From Candidatus Parcubacteria bacterium (lineage in GTDB: Bacteria; Patescibacteriota; Minisyncoccia; Minisyncoccales; JAGLUP01), in NCBI GenBank assembly GCA_023134715.1, contig JAGLUP010000006.1, positions 75,305-139,304 of the forward strand: a DNA stretch of 64,000 nt. The letters are read 5' to 3'. Under the pieces are notes generated by a model. It did no database searches. It had not been told where the DNA came from and saw only the letters and a list, made by a program, of their open reading frames with translations. Positions 48,609 to 55,343 of the stretch are shown one piece after another (within the stretch, counting starts at the first letter, position 1; every line of letters begins with the position of its first letter). The position numbers were made by a program, and so were the translations under genes.

Positions 48609-49551
48609 TCCATTGATACATCATTATTGAAAAATCAATAATGCTTACATTTCCGTCAAAATTAATATCAGCGCATTTATTTGACGGCCTGGCTTGCTCC
48701 CAAAAGTAAAGCAGAATGCTGAAATCTATTATATTCACGCTTCCATCAAAATTTAAATCCGCTCCCTGACAGACTAAGGCGCCTGGCGACACGACCAAAA
48801 AAGAAAGGGTTTGAGAAAATGGGCTCTGCTCGCCCTCGCCGAAAAGAGCTTTGGCCCGGGCTTTATGCTCTGCTTCTTCTAAAAAACCAGTATTTAATTT
48901 ATATGACCATTTTCCATTTTCGCTGGCGCCAGTTGTCTTTACAGTTTCCTTTGAGGAAATAAAAATATTAACCTGGCTCTCTGGAAATGCCTGACCAAGA
49001 ATATCAACAATGTTTCCTTTTTCCACATGGGTCGGAGTAAGGGCTATCGTAGGTGAAATGAAAATCCCTGAGATAGTAGTGGTCATCTTAGCTAAAACGC
49101 TCACTGTAAAACTTAAAGTAACCGATTTTCTTGCATCAGAATCTTCAGCGAAAATTCCAAAAGTGCAAACCCCGCCCGACAGCCCTGTTAATTCTTTTTC
49201 AAACAGACCTGATTTTTCAGCAAAAAAAGTGGCTGCAACTTTCCCGTTTTTTAAAATAGTTAAAAAAGCATTAGGATAAGCTCTGCCTTTTAAAATAACC
49301 TTTCCCGGCGATACTATTATTGTTCCTCCGCTGCCGCCGCCAGAAGGCGGAGGCTCGGGTTCTTCGCCAAATTCACGCACAGTAGCTGTTGTAGAAATAT
49401 CTACCGTTGAATCACCCTGACAATAATTTAAATTTACAGCTAAAAAAAATGTTAAAGCAAAAATTATTCCGAAAAATAAAACTACGAATCTTGCATTTCT
49501 TTTCGTGTTCTGTTTCGTGTCTGTTTCGTGTCTGTTTCGTGTCTTCTCCAT
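48601..49551 (-). CDS. dockerin-domain surface protein
   Basis: A 316-residue exported protein. A signal region (ARFVVLFFGIIFALTFFLAV) leads to a linker (EPEPPPSGGGSGGTIIVSPG), two Ig-like segments (ILKGRAYPNAFLTILKNGKV; DILGQAFPESQVNIFISSKE), and a C-terminal type I dockerin. The dockerin has two EF-hand-like repeats, ADLNFDGSVNIIDFSILLYF and ADINFDGNVSIIDFSIMMYQ, each with the calcium-binding D-x-N-x-D-x-S pattern. It is the natural partner for cohesins, and four cohesin-like genes follow directly. Start MEKTRNRHETD at 49551, itself repeat-encoded. Confidence 0.85.
   Translation of the reverse strand: MEKTRNRHETDTKQNTKRNARFVVLFFGIIFALTFFLAVNLNYCQGDSTVDISTTATVREFGEEPEPPPSGGGSGGTIIVSPGKVILKGRAYPNAFLTILKNGKVAATFFAEKSGLFEKELTGLSGGVCTFGIFAEDSDARKSVTLSFTVSVLAKMTTTISGIFISPTIALTPTHVEKGNIVDILGQAFPESQVNIFISSKETVKTTGASENGKWSYKLNTGFLEEAEHKARAKALFGEGEQSPFSQTLSFLVVSPGALVCQGADLNFDGSVNIIDFSILLYFWEQARPSNKCADINFDGNVSIIDFSIMMYQWTG
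49501..49545. repeat. degenerate GTTTCGTGTCT repeat at the dockerin start
   Basis: Four near-perfect tandem copies of TGTTTCGTGTC, encoding RNRHETDTKQNTKRN. Confidence 0.7.
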
Positions 49552-49570
49552 TGTTATATTATAACAAAAA

Positions 49571-49599
49571 ATCACCCAATTTAAAACATTGAATGATTT
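49571..49599 (-). terminator. probable terminator past the NAEPGGHY protein 1 gene
   Basis: Minus-strand AATCATTCAAT/ATTGGGTGATT imperfect stem followed by TTTTTTG. The repeat words and the stop of 49642 lie upstream. Confidence 0.5.
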
Positions 49600-49605
49600 T
49601 ATATT

Positions 49606-49649
49606 TTTCGTGTCGGTTTAGTGTTTTTGTTTTGTGTCGGTTTAGCGCG
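49606..49649. repeat. degenerate GTGTCGGTTTAGTGT repeat
   Basis: Tandem variants of GTGTCGGTTTAG and TTTTGTGTCGG at the end of the NAEPGGHY 1 gene. Confidence 0.55.
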
Positions 49650-50565
49650 ACTCTCCTCTAATTAAAATCCTGACTGCTGCTGCCCATCTTCTTCGAGTTA
49701 AGATAAGCAATATTATAAATATTAATAATCCTAAAACGACTTTCCATGGAAACGCCCAAAAAGTAATAACTTTTGACTCTAAGGGAATATTGCCTGCCCC
49801 ATAAGTTCCACTCAAGGTAGCAATATATTTTCCTCCCCAAAGCCATTTTTGATTCCAAGAGGCCTCAAACTTTCTTACAGAACTCGGCAGAACACTTTTT
49901 TGAACCAAAGGAATTTCCGCTACCTTTTTGCCTTGCAAGTCAGTAATACTTATAGAAGCGCTTGCCCTTGAATGAATTGTTCCTAAATTTTCAAATTTGA
50001 TTTCAAAAGGAATCGGTCCGTATTCAAAATAATTTCGCGGAGCGCTAAACTCTTTTACTATTAAATTCTCTTTCATTTCTCCGGGAACTGTTAATAAAAC
50101 CAAAGCGCCAACTCTTGGAATTATTGAAGCTCCGGTTATTCCGGGTCCAGTAACTCCTGTAGAACCAGCTATAACTGTGCCGTAATGCCCGCCCGGCTCT
50201 GCGTTCTCTGGAATTCTTATAGTAAATTTTATTTTTTTCTCTTCTTTTGGCGTTAAAATAAATTTTTCGTGCTCGCATTTTGTCCATCTGGCAAGAGAAT
50301 AACTTTCGGTTTCCGCGGGTTCAACAATCACATGTCCTGACTCTCCGGTAGGAACAATATCTTCTATTGTCATTTTCACTGAAATTGTATGTTCTGAACT
50401 TGGATTACCTACTTTAATATAATTTTCAATCACATCTCCCGGATTTCCTGTTATTTCAAAAGTTAAAGGCGAAAGCCCAATACCAGGCGCGTCTGCAAAA
50501 ACTGCCTGACTCAAAATCATTCCTCCAATAGCCAAAATTAGAAAAAGAAAGTTTTTTCTTTTCAT
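49642..50565 (-). CDS. exported NAEPGGHY-motif protein 1 (DUF916-like)
   Basis: A 307-residue protein: signal peptide (MKRKNFLFLILAIGGMILSQ), a beta-rich domain (GIGLSPLTFEITGNPGDVIE; FTIRIPENAEPGGHYGTVIA), a second beta domain (FEYGPIPFEIKFENLGTIHS), one C-terminal transmembrane helix (residues about 275-295) and a short basic tail. The plan resembles the DUF916 proteins that accompany WxL surface proteins in Gram-positives. It presumably anchors the pilin-like product of the next gene. Paralogous to 51379-52437. Confidence 0.75.
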   Translation of the reverse strand: MKRKNFLFLILAIGGMILSQAVFADAPGIGLSPLTFEITGNPGDVIENYIKVGNPSSEHTISVKMTIEDIVPTGESGHVIVEPAETESYSLARWTKCEHEKFILTPKEEKKIKFTIRIPENAEPGGHYGTVIAGSTGVTGPGITGASIIPRVGALVLLTVPGEMKENLIVKEFSAPRNYFEYGPIPFEIKFENLGTIHSRASASISITDLQGKKVAEIPLVQKSVLPSSVRKFEASWNQKWLWGGKYIATLSGTYGAGNIPLESKVITFWAFPWKVVLGLLIFIILLILTRRRWAAAVRILIRGESR

Positions 50566-50606
50566 TAGAAATTTTTCCTTTACCCTTTAATTAATAAACG
50601 CGGGAT

Positions 50607-51242
50607 TTAAGGAGCTGCGGCAACCATGGTTAAAGTAATAGTATCAGTATAGCTTCCATTCTCCTTATTCGCGACACAAGACGCTTTAATTACCATAGTA
50701 ATTTCATGACCAGCTACTTCGGTTCGAGTAGTTTTGCTCGCAAAGGTCTGACCTCCGGTTTTTATTTCCCCTACTGTAGTATCTCCCCAGTGATCATAAT
50801 TAGAGCCAATAGTTGACGATGCAGAAGTGGCTTCAGCGCCATAAATATCAGTGCCTGCCGCAACAGTGCCAGTGGCGCTAACCGAACCAATTGTGCTCGT
50901 TGAACCCCAATCCAACCCATCATTAGCGCCCGTTAGGGTAATTTTATATCCGTCAGCAGAGTTGGTTTTAGCAGTTAGGATAATACTGCTGCTAGTGGCA
51001 ACAGATGTAACACCCGCTGTGCTAACCAAATCAGGACTAAGAGTAGTTGAAGTCGTATTTGACGTAAGCGTCATCCACTCCTGAACCGTAGCTGTAATCT
51101 CCACAGAGGTAGCGACCGCTTCCACGGTATCAATATTAGAAGGCGCAAAACTATACATTCCCATTACCCCGGTTATTGTTAAAACCAATCCAATCGCAAT
51201 AGCTAAAACTATATCCTTATTTTGATTTATTATTTTTGCCAT
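50607..51242 (-). CDS. exported Ser/Thr-rich pilin-like surface protein
   Basis: A 211-residue protein with a short N-terminal charged part and a hydrophobic helix (IVLAIAIGLVLTITGVMGMY), then a Ser/Thr/Ala-rich beta domain (NTTSTTLSPDLVSTAGVTSV; TKTNSADGYKITLTGANDGL-like section reads LTAKTNSADGYKITLTGAN) and a C-terminal strand SYTDTITLTMVAAAP. No cysteine pair other than one Cys (KASCVANKENG). Sandwiched between the two NAEPGGHY proteins, as WxL proteins are with DUF916 partners, but no W-x-L motif is seen. Abundant surface subunit is a fair guess. Confidence 0.65.
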   Translation of the reverse strand: MAKIINQNKDIVLAIAIGLVLTITGVMGMYSFAPSNIDTVEAVATSVEITATVQEWMTLTSNTTSTTLSPDLVSTAGVTSVATSSSIILTAKTNSADGYKITLTGANDGLDWGSTSTIGSVSATGTVAAGTDIYGAEATSASSTIGSNYDHWGDTTVGEIKTGGQTFASKTTRTEVAGHEITMVIKASCVANKENGSYTDTITLTMVAAAP

Positions 51243-51330
51243 TTTTTATTTTAGAAATTTTTAAATACTTAATTGTCCGACCTTTATTATAATAATATAG
51301 TTATTAACAAATAATTTATATTCTTTTATA

Positions 51331-51348
51331 ATAACACATCCCCCCCCA
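51331..51348. repeat. half palindrome word and C8 tract upstream of the surface subunit gene
   Basis: ATAACACAT, the outer half of the dispersed palindrome, is followed by eight C (51340-51347). Homopolymer tracts of this length are prone to slippage. Confidence 0.4.
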
Positions 51349-51378
51349 CAAAAAAACCAACCTGTGGAAAACTCAAAC

Positions 51379-52437
51379 CTATGTTCCATGTTTCATACCT
51401 GCCAGCGCTCTTAAAGAAGCGATAATTCTTTTTCTGGCCAAGAACAAACCTATCCCTATGAATAATAAAATAAAACTGATTTTCCAAGGTAATGCCCAAA
51501 AAATTATTGCTTGATTTATGTTTAAAGCGCTTTTCTCTTCTCCAAGGTCTAAAACCACTTTATATTTCCCGATTGGAGTATTTTGAGTTAGAAAATCAAA
51601 AGGCGAAAATCCAACTGGGAATCTTCTTGTCTTCCCCGGCAAAATTGTTGTTCTTCTTACCTCGGTCTCCCCTACTTTTCTCCCTAAAAAATCATAAACT
51701 AAAATTTTTCCTGAAATTTTATGATGAAAAATGTCATTGTTTTTAATCCTTAAAATAAAATCAGACGGAGTTTTTTCAACAATGCTTATATCCGCGGCCA
51801 CTGCTTCTGAAATTATATTCCCTGCAAACGCCAGGAGCTTCTCCAAATTTTGCAGCCGCTGCTCTTTTGGAATGCTAAATTCAACAATTTCAACCTGTTT
51901 CTCTGTTTCTACCGGCTCCAAGGAAAGCGTCTTCACTGAAAACAAAAACAAAACTCCAACAACCGGAATAGACCTGGGCTGTCCCTCTTTAAAATAAAAA
52001 GAAGGCAATTGCGGTTCAAAAAGCATCACGGCATAATGGCCGCCCGGTTCCGCGTTCCCCGGAATCTTAATTGAAAAATCAATATATCTCTTTTCCTTTG
52101 GTTCTAAAATAAAATCTGAATTTTCTATCTCAAACCATTTGCGGGAAGCAAAAGAAATGTCTTGCGAAGATTCGTCAAACAGCATCTCTCCCGTCTCATC
52201 AGCCGCTGTAAAATCAGTTAATCTTACGGCCACAGGCATTGCGGCATCGCTTAAATTTCCAAGTTTTATCTTTTTCAGAAATGTCTCGCCCGGAAAAACA
52301 TCCAATTCAAAAACTTGAGGCGAGACCGACATGCCCAAACTATCCACCTGAGCATCCGCCGCATAAAAAGGCAGCGCTAAACAGACACAAGACAAAGTGC
52401 TAAACAGACACAAAACTTTTTTTAATAATTTCTTCAT
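51379..52437 (-). CDS. exported NAEPGGHY-motif protein 2 (DUF916-like)
   Basis: A 352-residue paralogue of 49642-50565. Signal peptide (KVLCLFSTLSCVCLALPFYA), a beta domain with LGMSVSPQVFELDVFPGETF and FSIKIPGNAEPGGHYAVMLF, a middle segment (VETEKQVEIVEFSIPKEQRL), a second beta domain (ILVYDFLGRKVGETEVRRTT), and a C-terminal membrane helix with a basic tail. The start MKKLLKK at 52437 has ATGA overlap with the ATPase stop, so the ATPase gene and this gene are translationally linked. Confidence 0.72.
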   Translation of the reverse strand: MKKLLKKVLCLFSTLSCVCLALPFYAADAQVDSLGMSVSPQVFELDVFPGETFLKKIKLGNLSDAAMPVAVRLTDFTAADETGEMLFDESSQDISFASRKWFEIENSDFILEPKEKRYIDFSIKIPGNAEPGGHYAVMLFEPQLPSFYFKEGQPRSIPVVGVLFLFSVKTLSLEPVETEKQVEIVEFSIPKEQRLQNLEKLLAFAGNIISEAVAADISIVEKTPSDFILRIKNNDIFHHKISGKILVYDFLGRKVGETEVRRTTILPGKTRRFPVGFSPFDFLTQNTPIGKYKVVLDLGEEKSALNINQAIIFWALPWKISFILLFIGIGLFLARKRIIASLRALAGMKHGT

Positions 52438-53624
52438 AATCGCCAACAATAAAATTTCTCCAAAAGTCCATCATAAGTTAAAAACTTTAATTTTATATCA
52501 GGATAAAAACTTTTAAATTGTTTATACTTGCCCTCCTTTGCTTCGGCCAAGTTAAACTTAATTTCAAAGGCCTGATTGCCAATAACAAAATCAACCTCTT
52601 TTTTGTCTTGCGTGCGCCAAAACTTAATTTTATTGATATCTTTTGTTGTTCTTAAAAACTCTCTGAAAACAATATTTTCTAAATACGCCCCTTTATCTGT
52701 TCGTTTATTTATTGGATTAAAATTGTCTAATAATAAATTTCTCAGACCTAAATCGTAAAAGTATGCTTTGGGCATTTTAGTCAACTCTTTTCTTAAATTC
52801 TTATAATAGGGCTTTATCAGCGCAATCTGATATGACTTCTTCATTATATACAAATATTCTTCTACTGTCTTATGGGCTATATTGAGAGTATTGGCTAATT
52901 CTTGCGAATTTAACAATTCGCCTGTTTGGCCGGCTATGATTTTCAAAAGAGAAAAATATTTGTCAACATTTTTTATACCGGCATCGCTAATATCTTTTTT
53001 AATGTAAGAAGAAGCGATATCTTCTAATACTATTCTTTGAGAATCATCGCTGCCCGCCAAAACAACCTTGGGATAACCGCCGCAGATTAGATACTTGTTC
53101 CATAGCTTTATTAATTTCTCTTTATAATAAACCGACAGTTTTTTGTTTTTTCGCTCAAGCAACTCATTCTCTTGGTTAAAGACCAAAAATTCGTCAAAAT
53201 TCAAAGGATAAACTTCAAATAAAAACTTTCTACCTACTAAGCTGTCTTTAAATTTCTTGTCAATATAAAAAGCAGATGAACCAGAAGCGATAATTTTAAT
53301 TTGCTTTCTCTTTTCGTCATAAAGCAGTTTTAAAAAATTAGTAGGATCGTTAAGATATTGGATTTCGTCAATAAAAACATACTGTTTTGATTTGCTGTCC
53401 GGAATCAGCTCAAAAATATTATAAGGATGCTTGTTTAATAATTCTAAATAAGTGGGATTTTCTAAATTAAAGTAATAACAAGCGCGACCCTTTTTTTCTA
53501 AAAAGTTCTTTAACATTATTAAAAGACAAGTTTTACCGGTTTGCCTGGCGCCGGTTAGAATAATAAACTCATCTTTTAACAACGTTTTTTTTATTGCTGA
53601 AAAAATTTCTCTTGGATATAACAT
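52434..53624 (-). CDS. AAA_14/DUF4143 family ATPase 1
   Basis: A 396-residue P-loop ATPase of the AAA_14-DUF4143 type. Walker A is ILTGARQTGKTCLL (about residues 23-36), Walker B VFIDEIQYLNDP, sensor region IIASGSSAFYIDKKFKDSLV, then the C-terminal DUF4143 with a winged helix (LANTLNIAHKTVEEYLYIMK) and a nuclease-like end (KIKFWRTQDKKEVDFVIGNQ, AFEIKFNLAEAKEG). Such proteins are common and poorly understood. Own strong promoter at 53659-53687. The last eight codons recur at 53861-53885 as a fossil. Confidence 0.85.
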   Translation of the reverse strand: MLYPREIFSAIKKTLLKDEFIILTGARQTGKTCLLIMLKNFLEKKGRACYYFNLENPTYLELLNKHPYNIFELIPDSKSKQYVFIDEIQYLNDPTNFLKLLYDEKRKQIKIIASGSSAFYIDKKFKDSLVGRKFLFEVYPLNFDEFLVFNQENELLERKNKKLSVYYKEKLIKLWNKYLICGGYPKVVLAGSDDSQRIVLEDIASSYIKKDISDAGIKNVDKYFSLLKIIAGQTGELLNSQELANTLNIAHKTVEEYLYIMKKSYQIALIKPYYKNLRKELTKMPKAYFYDLGLRNLLLDNFNPINKRTDKGAYLENIVFREFLRTTKDINKIKFWRTQDKKEVDFVIGNQAFEIKFNLAEAKEGKYKQFKSFYPDIKLKFLTYDGLLEKFYCWRL

Positions 53625-53658
53625 AATAATTTAGATAATTTATAAGCTATCAATACTA

Positions 53659-53687
53659 ATAATATCAGATATTATAATACTTGTCAA
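53659..53687 (-). promoter_or_regulatory. promoter of ATPase 1
   Basis: Minus-strand TTGACA (53682-53687), 17-bp spacer, TATTAT (53659-53664). Confidence 0.8.
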
Positions 53688-53860
53688 GTAGTATTGAATC
53701 TTAAAATTAAGAGAATGGACTACCCTAATTATATGTCATTTAGGGGAATGATATATTAATTCCCACGGATAAACAAATTTAATCGCCCTTTTCGCTTATA
53801 TAATGGTCTGATATACCAGTCAAGTTTTAACAAAATGTTGTCTGGTATACTGGTCAAGTT

Positions 53861-53905
53861 ATAATCGCCAACAATAAAATTTCTCTATTTGTCAAGTAGT
53901 ATTAA
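53861..53905 (-). pseudogene. fossil of a deleted ATPase cassette
   Basis: Bases 53861-53885 are identical to 52436-52460, the last eight codons and stop (EKFYCWRL) of ATPase 1. Directly upstream, 53886-53905 repeats the TTTGTCAAGTAGTATT promoter edge (compare 53681-53696). The body between promoter and stop is missing, consistent with deletion of one copy of a duplicated gene. The rest of the 333-bp gap (53625-53957) holds two 18-bp direct repeats TTGACCAGTATACCAGAC / TTGACTGGTATATCAGAC (53819-53859) and no gene. Confidence 0.6.
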
Positions 53906-53957
53906 ACCTAAATAAATATTATAATTATCTATTCAAGCAGAGCTATTTTGAAAGGCG

Positions 53958-55202
53958 CTATGTAAAATATAACGGAAGTTGATTTATTTCCAAATTTTTG
54001 ATTTTTACATTTGCGCTCTCTAATTTTTTATTAAATAAAATCGCTTTTTTGTTTTTAAACTTATTAGAAAACAAGATTAAATTCTTAAAATCTTTTTCGG
54101 AAAACTGATTTCTATATTTTACTTCAATCGGAATAATATTATTATTTCTAACATTAACAAAATCAACTTCGTGTTTATACGCGTCCCTCCAGAAAAATTT
54201 ATAATCTTTAATGGAAATGACAAAATTTTCAGCCAGCCTGCCAATTTCCATAAAATCTGAAACCGCCCAGCTGAATGAAGGAGAAGCTAAATAAAATCTT
54301 TTAAGTTTTTTTTCGGAGGTTAGCAGATTGCGGGAAAAATTATAAATCTTTTTAACTAAAAAAGATTCTTCCAAATAAAAAAGGTAATTGCTTAAAGTCT
54401 TGTTGGAAATGCCAATTTCGCGCGACAAATCCCGGTAATTGATGAAAATGCCCGGATTCTGTCCGATAATTTTTACTAATCTCCATAAAATTTCCGGATT
54501 GTCTATCGGGAAAATTTGCGGAATATCTTCAAAAACTATTTTTTTAATAATTGAAATAAAGTATTCTTTTCTTTCTTTCGTCCCCATGTCAACACTTTCC
54601 ACAAATTGGCTTTGTAAAAATATTTCAAATTCTTTTTCAATTTCCGCCCTGAAAACCAATGGTTTTTTTAATAAATCGCTCTTGTTTTTAAAGTATAGAT
54701 ACTCTTTAAAATTTAAAGGAGGGAGAAAAAAGCTCTTTATTCTCCCGGCAAGACTTTCTTGGGTTTTCTTCTTGACAAAAAGGGATGTTGACCCTGAAAT
54801 AAAAATTTTAAGGTTTGGATAGAGGTCATAATAAATTTTTATTTTTGATTGAAAGTTTTTCAGCTTTTGGATTTCGTCCAAAAACAGAAAAACTTTTTTC
54901 TTGCGAAAATCAACCTGCGTTTGCTTCTCAAAATTTTGCAGCAATTCCTCTAAATCTACTTTTTCTTCATCAAAAGTAAAATACCAGATAGAAAAAGCGT
55001 CTGTTCTGTTTTTCAATAAATAATTTATAATTTGGAAAAAAAGCGTGGTTTTACCCGTTCTCCTTAATCCCACCAATTCTATAATCTGTTTTTTATCAAT
55101 ATATTCCAAAAGGTCGTTAAAAAAATCTCTTTTTTTTAAAAAAGCATATTTAAATCCTTTTTCCCAGTGCCTATTATATTTTAATAAATTTAAGTTTTTC
55201 AC
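53958..55202 (-). CDS. AAA_14/DUF4143 family ATPase 2
   Basis: A 414-residue ATPase of the same family as 52434-53624. Walker A is VGLRRTGKTTLFFQI, Walker B VFLFLDEIQKLKNFQSKIK, then IFISGSTSLFVKKKTQESLA, a winged helix (LSREIGISNKTLSNYLFYLE) and the C-terminal FWRDAYKHEVDFVNVRNNNI with IPIEVKYRNQ. The nuclease-like E-x-K in VKYR is kept. The two ATPases are diverged, not recent copies. Own promoter at 55243-55270. Confidence 0.85.
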   Translation of the reverse strand: MKNLNLLKYNRHWEKGFKYAFLKKRDFFNDLLEYIDKKQIIELVGLRRTGKTTLFFQIINYLLKNRTDAFSIWYFTFDEEKVDLEELLQNFEKQTQVDFRKKKVFLFLDEIQKLKNFQSKIKIYYDLYPNLKIFISGSTSLFVKKKTQESLAGRIKSFFLPPLNFKEYLYFKNKSDLLKKPLVFRAEIEKEFEIFLQSQFVESVDMGTKERKEYFISIIKKIVFEDIPQIFPIDNPEILWRLVKIIGQNPGIFINYRDLSREIGISNKTLSNYLFYLEESFLVKKIYNFSRNLLTSEKKLKRFYLASPSFSWAVSDFMEIGRLAENFVISIKDYKFFWRDAYKHEVDFVNVRNNNIIPIEVKYRNQFSEKDFKNLILFSNKFKNKKAILFNKKLESANVKIKNLEINQLPLYFT

Positions 55203-55242
55203 TTCTAATGAAATTATATTTTATTGGAAAGTATTTACTTGT

Positions 55243-55270
55243 ATTATATAATATCTAAACATCTTGTCAA
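55243..55270 (-). promoter_or_regulatory. promoter of ATPase 2
   Basis: Minus-strand TTGACA (55265-55270), 16-bp spacer, TATAAT (55243-55248), about 40 nt from the start codon. Repeat words of the GTTTCGTGT family lie between this and the giant gene stop (55300-55343). Confidence 0.8.
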
Positions 55271-55343
55271 TAGGTAAAAAGCCTTTCCTTGAATAATATT
55301 AGTGTCTGTTTCGTATCCAAGTTTTGTGTCAGTTTCGCGTATA

